This document shows, in pieces, positions 16,165 to 24,832 of a DNA stretch of 64,000 nucleotides (positions are counted from its first letter, which is position 1; every line of letters begins with the position of its first letter). The position numbers were made by a program, and so were the translations under genes. A model generated the notes under the pieces. The model saw only the letters and a list, made by a program, of their open reading frames with translations. It did no database searches and had not been told where the DNA came from. Source of the DNA: Sphingopyxis sp. YF1 (lineage in GTDB: Bacteria; Pseudomonadota; Alphaproteobacteria; Sphingomonadales; Sphingomonadaceae); NCBI RefSeq assembly GCF_022701295.1, contig NZ_CP033204.1, positions 620,001 through 684,000 of the forward strand, in the 5' to 3' direction.

Positions 16165-17415
16165 TCAGCGGTCGAACCTGACCCACAGATGTTCGGGCAC
16201 GCGCAGCAGGTGCCCCTTGATCGCGGGTGCCGGCTTGTCGGGGGCGAGCCGCAGGTTCGGCAATTTGTCGAGGATCGCGTTGAGCGCGCGGGTCATCTCG
16301 ACGCGCGCGAGATGCTGGCCAATGCACAGATGCGGGCCGCTGGCGAAGGCGACATGGCGGGTCGAGCGGCTGCGGAAGATGTCGAATTTGTCGGGGTTTT
16401 CGAACTTGCGCGGGTCGCGGTTCGCCGAGGCGAGCACGGTGTTGATATAGGTGCCCGCCTTGATCGGCACGCCCTCGATCTCGGTATCCTGTGCGGCGTA
16501 GCGGAAGGTCGAGGAAACGGGCCCCTCCCAGCGCAGGGCCTCGTCGATCGCCTGCGGGATCAGGCTGCGGTCCGCGGTCACCGCCGCGAGCTGGTCGGGA
16601 TGGGTGAGCAGCCCGGTGAGCAGCACGCTCGTCCCGCGATAGGTGGTGTCGCCGCCCGCGTTCATCAACTGGCGGAGGAAGGAGATGAGCACATCGTCGG
16701 GCAGCCGCTCACCGTCGGCCTCGACCGTGGCGAGGTGGCTGATCAGGTCGGTGCCGGGGTTGCGGCGCTTTTCGGCGAGCAGCGCGCCGAAGAAGGTTCC
16801 GAGCTTGGTGCTCGCTTCGGGCCCCTGCGGCGCGCCGATCGACGAGAGAATCTGCGCGATCGCGAGCTTGTGGAACACCGGCGCCTGCGCCGGGTCGAGT
16901 TCGACCTGCGCATAGATGACCTGGAACGGATAATGGTGGGTGAATTCCTCGATCAGGTCGGCCTCGCCGCGACCCAGAAATTCGCCCATCAGCCGGTTCA
17001 CCACCGGATCGACGACGGTTTCGCCCCATTGCGCAACGACTTGGGGCAGGAAGGCCTTTTGGAAAATCTTGCGGTATCGGGTGTGGATCGGCGCGTCCAT
17101 CACGGTGATGGTGTTGCCGAAGGAGCGCCCGAGATTATGCTCGAACGCCTCCTTGTTGCGGAAGATTTCGGGCTGGGTCAGCACCTTCATCACGGCGTCG
17201 TAGCCGAGCACCATCACCTGCGGCAGATGCCCCATCTGGACGTCGGGGACGTCGGTGAACTGCTTGCGATAGCTGCCCTCGACCACCGGACCCTGTTCGC
17301 GCAGTTCGTGGATGCGCGGATAAGGATCGGGGCAGTCGCCGGTCGACAGTTTCTCGATCAGGAAGGGATCGAAGCTCTTGTCCTCAAGATCTTCGAGGCG
17401 GGGCATGACGGTCAT
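16165..17415 (-). CDS. Cytochrome P450 (bacterial class I type)
   Basis: A 416-residue soluble P450. The haem loop is FASGPHLCIGQHLAR with the thiolate at about C364. The I-helix oxygen-activation motif is AGGDTT, and an EALR ExxR motif precedes RYAAQDTEI. The start at 17415 is fixed by an ATGA overlap with the upstream hydrolase gene stop. It would hydroxylate a hydrophobic substrate using NAD(P)H electrons delivered by an unidentified reductase and small redox protein; rubredoxin follows directly. Assignment to a CYP family would need a database comparison. Confidence 0.94.
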   Translation of the reverse strand: MTVMPRLEDLEDKSFDPFLIEKLSTGDCPDPYPRIHELREQGPVVEGSYRKQFTDVPDVQMGHLPQVMVLGYDAVMKVLTQPEIFRNKEAFEHNLGRSFGNTITVMDAPIHTRYRKIFQKAFLPQVVAQWGETVVDPVVNRLMGEFLGRGEADLIEEFTHHYPFQVIYAQVELDPAQAPVFHKLAIAQILSSIGAPQGPEASTKLGTFFGALLAEKRRNPGTDLISHLATVEADGERLPDDVLISFLRQLMNAGGDTTYRGTSVLLTGLLTHPDQLAAVTADRSLIPQAIDEALRWEGPVSSTFRYAAQDTEIEGVPIKAGTYINTVLASANRDPRKFENPDKFDIFRSRSTRHVAFASGPHLCIGQHLARVEMTRALNAILDKLPNLRLAPDKPAPAIKGHLLRVPEHLWVRFDR

Positions 17416-18554
17416 GATTTCCACTCCAGGCCGAGCGCGGCGACGACGGCTTGCGAGATCGGCAGGATCGGATCGTCCTTGGGATCGCGCGCGTTGAACA
17501 TGCGGTTGTGGCACACGGCCACGGCGAGATTCTGGTCGGGGTCGGCCCAGCCGAGCGAGCCGCCGGCGCCGGGATGCCAGATCGCGCGCGGGCTGCTGAC
17601 GCGGGGACCGCCGAGCCAGTAGCCGCCCGTGCTGATCGGGATCGGGATGCCGAACATCACCGGATCGGGTTCGTCGCCATTGTCGCGGATATTCGAAAAG
17701 CCGGCGACGCGGGCGGCAGAGAGGAGGCGCACGCCGTCCAGTTCACCGCCCCCCGCGAGCATCGCCCAGAAGCGCGCTTCGTCGCGGGCGTTGAAGATAC
17801 CGCCGACACCGGCGATCGTGGCGCGCTGCACATCGGGCCGCGCGAAGACGGGCGGAACGAGGTCGACCGCCGAGGGCATCGAACGCGCGTAGAGCGTCGC
17901 GGCGGGTGGCGGCGGGTCGTTTTCGTTGCGGTTCGACATGACCGCGACGCGGTCGGCGACGTCGTCGGGGATGCCGATCCACAGGTCCCGAAGGCCCAGC
18001 GGCGCGTTGATTTCGTCGAGCACGAACTGGCGGAAGTCGCGGCCCTTTGGATCGCTCCTGCGAACGATCTCGCCGACGATCCAGCCGAAGGTCATCGACT
18101 GATAGAGCGTCTTTTCGCCCGGCGGCGCGAGCGGTTCCATCGCGGCGATCGCGCCGGTCATATAGTTCCAGTCGCACATTTTTTCCGGGGTTACGCCCTC
18201 GGGCATCAGTGGAACGCCGGCACGGTGGGTGAGTGCGTGGCGCACCGTCGCCGCCGCCTTGCCGTTCTGCGCAAATTCGGGCCAATAGTCGGCGATCGGC
18301 GCGTCATAATCGAGATGGCCGCGCTCGGCCTGAATGTGGAGCGCGGTCGCGGCGACCGCCTTGGTCACCGAATAGACGTTGTAGAGCGTATCGGCGGCGG
18401 CCCGGCGTCCCGAAGCGGGGGCGGCGAGGCCGTCCCAGACGTCGATGACCTGCCGCCCGCCGTGATAGGCGACGACATGCACCGCCTGCTCATGCCCCGC
18501 GTCGATCGCGGAACGGATCGCGGTACGGACGCCGCTGTCGTCGACGGTGCTCAC
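17412..18554 (-). CDS. Serine hydrolase of the beta-lactamase/esterase family (class C-like)
   Basis: A 380-residue beta-lactamase-fold hydrolase. The catalytic SxxK is SVTK within YNVYSVTKAVA, followed by the typical LDYDAPIADYWPEF segment. The C-terminal region has HPGAGGSLGWADP, corresponding to the third active-site element. There is no signal peptide, so it is intracellular and more likely an esterase or lactonase than a drug-resistance enzyme. GTG 18554 is chosen since GTGA overlaps the upstream P450 stop; ATG 18566 is possible. Its place between two P450 genes suggests it opens an ester or lactone intermediate. Confidence 0.88.
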   Translation of the reverse strand: MSTVDDSGVRTAIRSAIDAGHEQAVHVVAYHGGRQVIDVWDGLAAPASGRRAAADTLYNVYSVTKAVAATALHIQAERGHLDYDAPIADYWPEFAQNGKAAATVRHALTHRAGVPLMPEGVTPEKMCDWNYMTGAIAAMEPLAPPGEKTLYQSMTFGWIVGEIVRRSDPKGRDFRQFVLDEINAPLGLRDLWIGIPDDVADRVAVMSNRNENDPPPPAATLYARSMPSAVDLVPPVFARPDVQRATIAGVGGIFNARDEARFWAMLAGGGELDGVRLLSAARVAGFSNIRDNGDEPDPVMFGIPIPISTGGYWLGGPRVSSPRAIWHPGAGGSLGWADPDQNLAVAVCHNRMFNARDPKDDPILPISQAVVAALGLEWKS

Positions 18555-19756
18555 TGCACCGCCCATTTCAGATAGAGCTTGTCGACGCCATTGACGCTGC
18601 CCGCGGCGAAGACCGGGGGGCGGGCGGGGTCGAGCTCGAAATCGGGGATTGCGGGCAGCCATTCCTCGAGGAAAACGATCAGTTCGCGCCGCGCGAGCAC
18701 ATTGCCGGGGCAGACGTGCGGCCCGGCGCCGAAGGCGGCGTGCTTGATCTCCGAAGGCTTGCGGTGGAAATCGACCACCGTCGGATCCGCATTGATCCGG
18801 TCGTCGAGGCCATAGAGGCACTTCGGCATCTGGATCATGTCGCCCTTTTTGAAGCGTATCCCCTTGTAATCATAATCCATCGTCAGCTGCCGCGCGGTGT
18901 TGGGCAGGCCGTAGCGACGCAGGAATTCCTCGCAGGCGGTCTGGATCAACTTCGGATTGTCGACCAGTTCGCGGCGATGACCGGGGTTCTTTGCAAGGAA
19001 ATGCGCAACGAAGCCCAATTGCGACGCGACGGTATCGAGACCGCCGACCAGCACGAGCAGCGACATCGCCATGATCTCGTGCGGGGTCAGCGGCCGTTCC
19101 TCGACCTCGCCGTTCACGATCATGCCGAGCAGATCGTCCTGCGGGGTCGCCTTGCGGCTTTCGATATGCCCCATCAGATAGCCCGCGAGTTCCATCTGGG
19201 TTCGCGTCTTGAGATCGACGTCGTTGCTGCGCACCGCGATCTCGGCACGGGGGAGCAGGAAGTCGCGATCCTCCAGCGGCAGGCCCATCATCGTCAGAAA
19301 GACGTTGATCGGCAGAACCTTGGCGAATTCGTCGATGAACTCGCATTCGCCGCGCGGTTTGAGCTTCGCCACCAGATCCCTGGCGGTGTCGCGCGCGACT
19401 TCCGAATATTGCTTGACCTTGGCGGGCGTGAAGCCGGCCATCAGCAGCTTGCGGTAGGGGGTGTGCTGCGGCGGATCGAGCGACAGCGGGATCGACTTCA
19501 CCCGGTCGGGGTTGAGCGGAATGTCGAATTCATTGTGGCTGAAATGGTCGTGGTCGACCTGCATCACCTTGATATCTTCGGCGCGGGTCGCGATCCAGTA
19601 GCCGCCGTAGTGCGGGGTCCAGACGATGTCGGGTCCCTTGTGCAGCTCGGCCCACGCGAGCTGGATATCCTCGGCCTTGCCGGCCAGCGTGTAGAAATCG
19701 AAATCGACCACCAGTTCGGCCGGAACATTGTCCGGCACCGCGACCGTCTGCGGCAT
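18551..19756 (-). CDS. Cytochrome P450, first gene of the oxidative operon
   Basis: A 401-residue P450. The haem loop is FGAGPHVCPGNVLARREL with the thiolate near C349. The I-helix motif is GGLDTV, a Gly-Leu-Asp-Thr variant of the usual AGxDT. The start ATG 19756 has GAGGAGAG just upstream. It heads a five-gene operon on the minus strand (P450, hydrolase, P450, rubredoxin, GMC oxidoreductase) with start/stop overlaps between the first three genes. The two P450s differ widely and probably act on different positions or substrates. A divergent acyl-CoA dehydrogenase operon starts 237 bases away. Confidence 0.94.
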   Translation of the reverse strand: MPQTVAVPDNVPAELVVDFDFYTLAGKAEDIQLAWAELHKGPDIVWTPHYGGYWIATRAEDIKVMQVDHDHFSHNEFDIPLNPDRVKSIPLSLDPPQHTPYRKLLMAGFTPAKVKQYSEVARDTARDLVAKLKPRGECEFIDEFAKVLPINVFLTMMGLPLEDRDFLLPRAEIAVRSNDVDLKTRTQMELAGYLMGHIESRKATPQDDLLGMIVNGEVEERPLTPHEIMAMSLLVLVGGLDTVASQLGFVAHFLAKNPGHRRELVDNPKLIQTACEEFLRRYGLPNTARQLTMDYDYKGIRFKKGDMIQMPKCLYGLDDRINADPTVVDFHRKPSEIKHAAFGAGPHVCPGNVLARRELIVFLEEWLPAIPDFELDPARPPVFAAGSVNGVDKLYLKWAVQ

Positions 19757-19826
19757 ATCTCTCTCCTCGGCCAATCGGCACGGCGTTCGCACCGCTCCAT
19801 ATCGTTGAGTCCCGTTTCTGACGTTT

Positions 19827-19857
19827 GGACATAATTTGTCAATAAGTATCATTGTCC
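19827..19857. promoter_or_regulatory. Possible operator between the P450 operon and the divergent dehydrogenase operon
   Basis: An imperfect dyad runs from GGACATAAT (19827) to ATCATTGTCC (ending 19857). Its core AATAAGTAT resembles the left half of the GntR-type site at 31403-31419, and GGACATAAT resembles an arm of the XRE-cupin palindrome at 63760. The 19757-19993 gap holds this dyad and an A+T-rich stretch at 19895-19985, fitting promoters for both operons. Confidence 0.35.
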
Positions 19858-19993
19858 GGGGCTGCGAGCTGGAGGGTGTGCCACGCGCCGCGCAAAATCA
19901 AATTACTTAGTTATCTGATTAGCGCGATTTCTGTTGACTCTTCCGGCCGGGGGCATTTGAGAGATAAAAGATAAATCATATAGAGGATTGAGG

Positions 19994-21163
19994 ATGGAAC
20001 TGGGGTTCGGCGCCGAATATGATTCGTTCCGGCAGGAGGTGCGCGATTTCATCGCGGCGCACTGGCCCCCCGCCGACGGCGAGCTGAAGTCGCGCGAGAA
20101 TGAACGCGCGTTCGTGATCGCGGCGATCGAGCGCGGCTACATGCATCGCGCGATCCCCAAGCGCTTCGGCGGCAGCGAGCAGGAGCCCGATATCGCCAAG
20201 GCGGAGATCATCCGCGAGGAACTGACCCGCGCGCGCGCGCCGGCGGGGCGCATCCCGGGCAACGGGCTGGTCGTGCCCACCCTGCTCGAATGGGGAACCG
20301 AGGAGCAGAAAGCGCGCTTCATCGCCCCGACGCTGCGCGGCGATATCGTCTGGGCGCAGGGCTTTTCGGAGCCGAACGCCGGATCCGACCTCGCGGCACT
20401 GCGCACCCGCGCCGAACTGGTCGGCGACATATGGATTATCAACGGCCAGAAGATCTGGACCACGCATGCGCACAAGGCGACGCACATGTTCTGCCTCGTG
20501 CGCACCGAGCCCGACGCGTCGAAGCACGGCGGCATTTCCTATCTGCTCGTCGATATCCGTCAGCCCGGCGTCACCGTGCGTCCGCTGGTCCAGATGACGC
20601 GGCAGAAGGAATTCAACGAGGTCTTTTTCGACAATGCCGAAACCCCGGCCGACATGCTGGTCGGTGAGCGCGGCAAGGGATGGAACGTCACGCGGTCGAC
20701 GCTCAAGCACGAACGCTCGGGCATCGCGACGATGACCTGGAGCCTGTCGATGTTCCGCGACCTGGTGAAGCTGGCGAAGGAGGTCGAACGGAACGGCGCG
20801 CCGGCGATCAGGGACCCGCGCATCCGCGAGGAACTGGCGGCGATCGAAGGCGAACTGATGTCGCTCACCTACTCGACCTACCGCGCGACGTCGCACGATA
20901 TCCACGGCCGCGACATCGGCTGGTTCCAGACGATGCCCAAGCTTTACATGACCGAACTCGCGGGGCGCATCGCGAAACTGGCGCGCGATATCGTCGAGGA
21001 TGATTTCACCGACATGGGCGGTGCGCGGCTCAAATGGATCGAGCGCTTCATGATCTCGCTGTCGATGTCGATCGCGGGCGGCACCTCGAACATCCAGCGC
21101 AACATCATCGCGGAGCGCAGCCTGGGCCTGCCGCGCGACAAGGTGCAGGGAGCGGGCGCATGA
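19994..21163 (+). CDS. Acyl-CoA dehydrogenase, full-length catalytic-type subunit (pair 1)
   Basis: A 389-residue acyl-CoA dehydrogenase. The FAD-contacting signature is GFSEPNAGSDLAALRT, followed by INGQKIWTT, and the C-terminal signature is AGGTSNIQRNIIAERSLGLPRD. It would introduce an alpha,beta double bond into an acyl-CoA, passing electrons to ETF. AGAGGA lies 7 bases before ATG 19994. The next gene, overlapping by ATGA, encodes a shorter degenerate homologue, the arrangement seen in heteromeric alpha2beta2 dehydrogenases of steroid catabolism (ChsE-type). The operon continues with a crotonase and an NTF2-like gene. Confidence 0.93.
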   Translation: MELGFGAEYDSFRQEVRDFIAAHWPPADGELKSRENERAFVIAAIERGYMHRAIPKRFGGSEQEPDIAKAEIIREELTRARAPAGRIPGNGLVVPTLLEWGTEEQKARFIAPTLRGDIVWAQGFSEPNAGSDLAALRTRAELVGDIWIINGQKIWTTHAHKATHMFCLVRTEPDASKHGGISYLLVDIRQPGVTVRPLVQMTRQKEFNEVFFDNAETPADMLVGERGKGWNVTRSTLKHERSGIATMTWSLSMFRDLVKLAKEVERNGAPAIRDPRIREELAAIEGELMSLTYSTYRATSHDIHGRDIGWFQTMPKLYMTELAGRIAKLARDIVEDDFTDMGGARLKWIERFMISLSMSIAGGTSNIQRNIIAERSLGLPRDKVQGAGA

Positions 21164-22239
21164 ACTTCCTTCTGTCCGACGACCAGATCGCCTTCCTGTC
21201 GGCGATCGAGGATCTGCTGCGCGACCGCTGCGATCCGCTCCGCGTCCACAGGATCTTCGACGTCGAGGGCGACGCGCAGGTCGACGCCGATCTTTGGGCG
21301 GCGCTCGTCGAAATGGGCGTGCCCGCGATGTTCGTGCCCGAGGCCTATGGCGGGCTGGGGCTGGAGATGGTCGATCTGGCGATCGTGACCGAACTGCTCG
21401 GCGCCTATGCCGCGCCGGTACCCTGGCTCGGCCATGCGCTGGCGAGCGTCGCGATCGCGCTGGCGGGCAGCGAGGCGCAGAAGGCGGCGTGGCTCCCCCG
21501 CATCGCGTCGGGCGAAATCCTCGCCACCGTGGCGTTCGGCGAGGGGAAGGGCGTCTGGTTCCCGGGCGAATGGCAAACCAGCGCGGCGGGCGGCAGCCTG
21601 ACCGGCAGCAAGGTGCTGGTGCCCAACGCCGCGGAGGCCGATCTGATCGTCGTCGGCGTCGTCGAAGGGCTGGCGCTGGTCGAGAAGGGGGCCGCCTGGC
21701 GTACGGACCGGATCGACAGCGGCGACCGCACGCGGCCGGTCGATACCGTCCTGTTCGACGGCGCGAAGGCCGAATTGCTGGCGGACGGGCCGGAGACCCG
21801 CGACCGGCTCGCCGATGCCGCGGCGGTGCTGGTGGCGGCCGATGCCTTCGGCGGGGCCGAGCATTGCGTGAAGATGTCGACCGACTATGCCAAGGTGCGC
21901 GAGCAGTACGGCCAGCCGGTCGCGGCGTTTCAGGGGCTGCGCTACCAGCTCGTCGCGATGGCGCTGGCGACCGAACCGGCGCGCGGGCTTTACTGGTACG
22001 CCGCGCACGCGTGGGATAAATTGCCCGACAAGGCGGCGCATGCCGCCGCGCAGGCCAAGGCGCACCTGACCGACACCTATCTCCAGATCACGCGCGACAC
22101 GGTCGAGGCGCATGGCGGCATCGGCTTCACCTGGGAGCATGATACGCATATCTATATGAAGCGGGCGATGCTCGACTGGGCGTGGATGGGGTCGCCGGGC
22201 CGGCACCGGCTGCGCGCGGCCGATTTTGCGGGCTGGTAG
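21160..22239 (+). CDS. Acyl-CoA dehydrogenase-like partner subunit (pair 1, degenerate)
   Basis: A 359-residue acyl-CoA dehydrogenase homologue. The N-terminal helical domain starts MNFLLSDDQIAFLSAIEDLL. The central beta-barrel lacks the SEPxAGSD signature (it reads AFGEGKGVWFPGEW), while the C-terminal helical domain keeps REQYGQPVAAFQGL and HGGIGFTWEHD. Loss of the first FAD-contact motif next to an intact subunit is the pattern of obligate heteromers, in which each subunit supplies part of the active site. It is coupled to the preceding gene by ATGA and its stop abuts the crotonase start. Confidence 0.9.
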   Translation: MNFLLSDDQIAFLSAIEDLLRDRCDPLRVHRIFDVEGDAQVDADLWAALVEMGVPAMFVPEAYGGLGLEMVDLAIVTELLGAYAAPVPWLGHALASVAIALAGSEAQKAAWLPRIASGEILATVAFGEGKGVWFPGEWQTSAAGGSLTGSKVLVPNAAEADLIVVGVVEGLALVEKGAAWRTDRIDSGDRTRPVDTVLFDGAKAELLADGPETRDRLADAAAVLVAADAFGGAEHCVKMSTDYAKVREQYGQPVAAFQGLRYQLVAMALATEPARGLYWYAAHAWDKLPDKAAHAAAQAKAHLTDTYLQITRDTVEAHGGIGFTWEHDTHIYMKRAMLDWAWMGSPGRHRLRAADFAGW

Positions 22240-23058
22240 ATGGATCAGGGGCACGACGTCGTCCTTTACGCGGCCAGGCGCGGGGTCGCGCGGATCACGC
22301 TCAATCGTCCCGACCGGCTGAATGCGTCGAACGGCGAGCTGTCGCGCGGGCTGACCGCGGCGTTCACGCGCGCGGCGGCCGATCCCGAGGTGCGCGTCAT
22401 CCTGCTGGCGGGGGCGGGACGCGCCTTTTGCGCCGGGGCGGATTTGCAGGTGCTGGGCGAATTGTCCGACGACGCTTCGGCGCCCAATTCGGGATCGGGC
22501 GGGCTGCGCTACGACGGGCTGATGCTGCTCCCCAAACCGGTGATCGCGGCGATCCACGGACCGTGCGCGGGGATCGGCCTCGCGCTCGCCTGTGCCGCCG
22601 ATATCCGGATCGCCGCCGCAGATGCGGTGTTCGTCGCGCCTTTCGCGAAGCTCGGGCTGTGCGCCGAGGGCGGGCTCGCCTGGTCGCTGTCGCGACTGAT
22701 CGGACCGGGGAATGCCGCCGAAATGCTGATGAGCGCGCGGCGCGTCGGTGCGGAGGAGGCCTATGCCAAGGGGCTGGTGTCGCGGATATTGCCGCGCGAG
22801 GGGTTCGCGGCGGCGGCGCTGGCCTGTGCGATCGAGCTTGCGGGGAATGCGCCGACGAGCTTTGCGATGATGAAAGCGCAGTTGCGCGAGGCGGCGGGCG
22901 AGGATTTCGAGACCGCGCGCACGAGCGCCGCGGCGCTGACACGCGCGACGCTCGATGCATCCGATTTCAGGGAAGCGCTGGCGGCGAAGCGTGAGGGGCG
23001 GGCGCCGCGCTTCGCGCCGGTCGCGGCGCCCTTCGCGCCGCCGGTCAGCACAGAATAG
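22240..23058 (+). CDS. Crotonase-superfamily protein (enoyl-CoA hydratase/isomerase-like)
   Basis: A 272-residue crotonase-fold protein. The CoA-binding and oxyanion segments AGAGRAFCAGADLQ and GPCAGIGLALACAAD are clear. The two glutamates of true hydratases are not found: the first site reads GIGLALA and the second AKLGLCAEGG. So isomerase, hydrolase or C-C bond cleavage chemistry is as likely as hydration. The start ATG directly follows the stop of the dehydrogenase partner subunit. It is the third gene of a four-gene operon. Confidence 0.9.
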   Translation: MDQGHDVVLYAARRGVARITLNRPDRLNASNGELSRGLTAAFTRAAADPEVRVILLAGAGRAFCAGADLQVLGELSDDASAPNSGSGGLRYDGLMLLPKPVIAAIHGPCAGIGLALACAADIRIAAADAVFVAPFAKLGLCAEGGLAWSLSRLIGPGNAAEMLMSARRVGAEEAYAKGLVSRILPREGFAAAALACAIELAGNAPTSFAMMKAQLREAAGEDFETARTSAAALTRATLDASDFREALAAKREGRAPRFAPVAAPFAPPVSTE

Positions 23059-23067
23059 GAGACAGCG

Positions 23068-23634
23068 ATGAGCAGCGACGATGCGAACCGGATCGAACGG
23101 CTCGAGCGCGTGGAGGCCCAACTCGCGATCCAGCAGCTTGCGGCGCGCTATGCCCGCGCGGTCGACAGCCGCAACCTCGCGGACCTCGGCGAATTGTTCG
23201 CGCCGCAAACGCGTTTTGGCGATCATGGGAGCGGGCCGGAGGGCGCGCGCGCCTTCTACGCACCGGTGCTCGCGGGCTTCTATCGCAGCTTTCACCAGAT
23301 CGCCGGCCACATCATCACCGATATCGCCGCCGACAGCGCGCGCGGCACGGTCTATTGCCGCGCCGAGCATGAGGATGGCGACCACTGGATCGTCAACCTG
23401 ATGGTCTATTTCGACCGTTATGCCCGCGTCGACGGGCAGTGGCATTTCCTCGGCCGTCGCCCGCGCTTCCTGTTCGTCGGCGATCCGCGCGAGGCGCCGC
23501 GATCGCTCGACTTCAACAAATGGCCGGGCCGCGAGGATCGCTTCGCCTGCGAACTGCCGCAGTCGGACGAAAGCTGGGGCGATTATTGGGCGCACCATGC
23601 GGATGAACGGAGCAGGGTGACGAGCCTGCCCTGA
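23068..23634 (+). CDS. NTF2/SnoaL-like protein
   Basis: A 188-residue cone-shaped-barrel protein of the SnoaL-like superfamily (bile-acid 7-alpha dehydratase, scytalone dehydratase and ketosteroid isomerase relatives). The segment LAARYARAVDSRNLADLGELFA is the typical N-terminal helix. TAGGAGACAGCG precedes ATG 23068, and it is the last gene of the dehydrogenase-crotonase operon. Members act as dehydratases, isomerases or small-molecule binders. A dehydratase role on a polycyclic intermediate would fit the locus, but sequence does not settle it. Confidence 0.85.
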   Translation: MSSDDANRIERLERVEAQLAIQQLAARYARAVDSRNLADLGELFAPQTRFGDHGSGPEGARAFYAPVLAGFYRSFHQIAGHIITDIAADSARGTVYCRAEHEDGDHWIVNLMVYFDRYARVDGQWHFLGRRPRFLFVGDPREAPRSLDFNKWPGREDRFACELPQSDESWGDYWAHHADERSRVTSLP

Positions 23635-23663
23635 ACTGTGCGGCGGCGGCGATGCCGCTTGCG

Positions 23664-24821
23664 TTATGTCAGGACCAGCCGCGATCCTTCGTCGAAGGGC
23701 AGCAGTTCCTCGCCTTCGCGGATGCGGCGCGTCCAGTGCGGGTCGTGCATGATCGCGCGGCCGACGCCGACGAGGTCGAATTCCCCGCGTGCGAGGCGTT
23801 CGGCGACCTTGTGGACATTCTCGACCGCCGCGCCCGAGCCACCGGTCTTCTTCGAATCATAGACCCCCGAATTGAGACCCACGCCGCCGACGGTCTGCGA
23901 CGCCTTGCCGGTCAGTTTCTTTGCCCAGCCGGCGAGGTTCAGCGGCGATCCGTCGAATTCGGCCTTGTCGAAATAGCGCTGGCTGCCGTCGAAGATATCG
24001 ACTCCCGCGCCGGCGATGGGGCCGAGTATCTCTTCGAGCTGCTGCGGGGTTTCGGCGAGGCGCGCGCGTACGTCCTGTTGCTTCCATTGCGAGAAGCGGA
24101 AATTGATCGCGGGATCGGGGCCGATCTCACGGCGTACCGCGCGGACGAGTTCCGCGGCGAAGGCGGCGCGCTCCCTGTGGTCGCCGCCCCAGCGGTCGGC
24201 GCGCCGGTTGGTTCCTTCCCACAGGAAATTGTCGATCATGTAACCATGGGCGCCGTGGATCGCGATGCCGTCGAAACCGACCTCCATCGCCCAGCGCGCG
24301 CTGCGCGCGAAACCGGCGATCACGTCGCCGATCTCGGTGTCGGACATCGGCCGGCCGGGCCGGGCCGCCACGGTTTCCATATAGGCGGGCGAGACCATCG
24401 CCGTGCGGTCGAGCGGCCCCCAGAGTCCCGAGGGGCGTACCGATTCGACGTCGGGATGGGGGCCGGTCCCCATTTCGCGCATCACGCCCTGGTGCCAGAG
24501 CTGCGGCATGATGACGCCCCCCGCGGCGTGCACCGCGTCGACCAGCGCGCGCCAGCCCTCGAGCGCGGCCTTGCCATACATGTGCGGGGCGTTGTCGCCG
24601 TCGACGCCGCTGCCGCCGAGCGCCGCGGGATGATCGACCCCGACGCCTTCGGTCAGGATCAGCCCGGTGTCGGCACGGCGGACATAATAGGCAGCGACGT
24701 CGGTTCCGGGGATCCCGGCAGGCGAAAAGCCGCGCGTCATCGGCGCCATCACGATCCGGTTCGCGAGGCGCAGCGAGCGCAGGGCGAAGGGTGTGAAGAG
24801 GGGAGCGATGCGGTCGTCCAT
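23664..24821 (-). CDS. Old yellow enzyme-family NADH:flavin oxidoreductase
   Basis: A 385-residue FMN-dependent TIM-barrel ene-reductase. It shows NRIVMAPMTRGFSPAG at the FMN site, IHGAHGYMIDNFL, NRRADRWGGDHRERA and a C-terminal VGVGRAIMHDPHW phosphate-binding segment. The [4Fe-4S] cysteine cluster of 2,4-dienoyl-CoA reductases is missing, so it belongs to the simple OYE group that reduces activated C=C bonds. It is the last gene of a five-gene minus-strand operon, 11 bases after the MFS gene. A role in reducing an enone intermediate is inferred. Confidence 0.92.
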   Translation of the reverse strand: MDDRIAPLFTPFALRSLRLANRIVMAPMTRGFSPAGIPGTDVAAYYVRRADTGLILTEGVGVDHPAALGGSGVDGDNAPHMYGKAALEGWRALVDAVHAAGGVIMPQLWHQGVMREMGTGPHPDVESVRPSGLWGPLDRTAMVSPAYMETVAARPGRPMSDTEIGDVIAGFARSARWAMEVGFDGIAIHGAHGYMIDNFLWEGTNRRADRWGGDHRERAAFAAELVRAVRREIGPDPAINFRFSQWKQQDVRARLAETPQQLEEILGPIAGAGVDIFDGSQRYFDKAEFDGSPLNLAGWAKKLTGKASQTVGGVGLNSGVYDSKKTGGSGAAVENVHKVAERLARGEFDLVGVGRAIMHDPHWTRRIREGEELLPFDEGSRLVLT

Positions 24822-24832
24822 CGTCGGGTCTT

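Noticed and set aside
14399..19756. Reading the beta-lactamase-fold gene as an antibiotic-resistance enzyme
   Set aside because: It lacks a signal peptide and is translationally coupled to P450 genes, which points to an esterase role.
20944..23598. An 884-codon open frame opposite the dehydrogenase/crotonase operon
   Set aside because: Composition is Arg/Ala-rich with no domain; it is antisense to four clearly recognised genes. High G+C makes such frames common.
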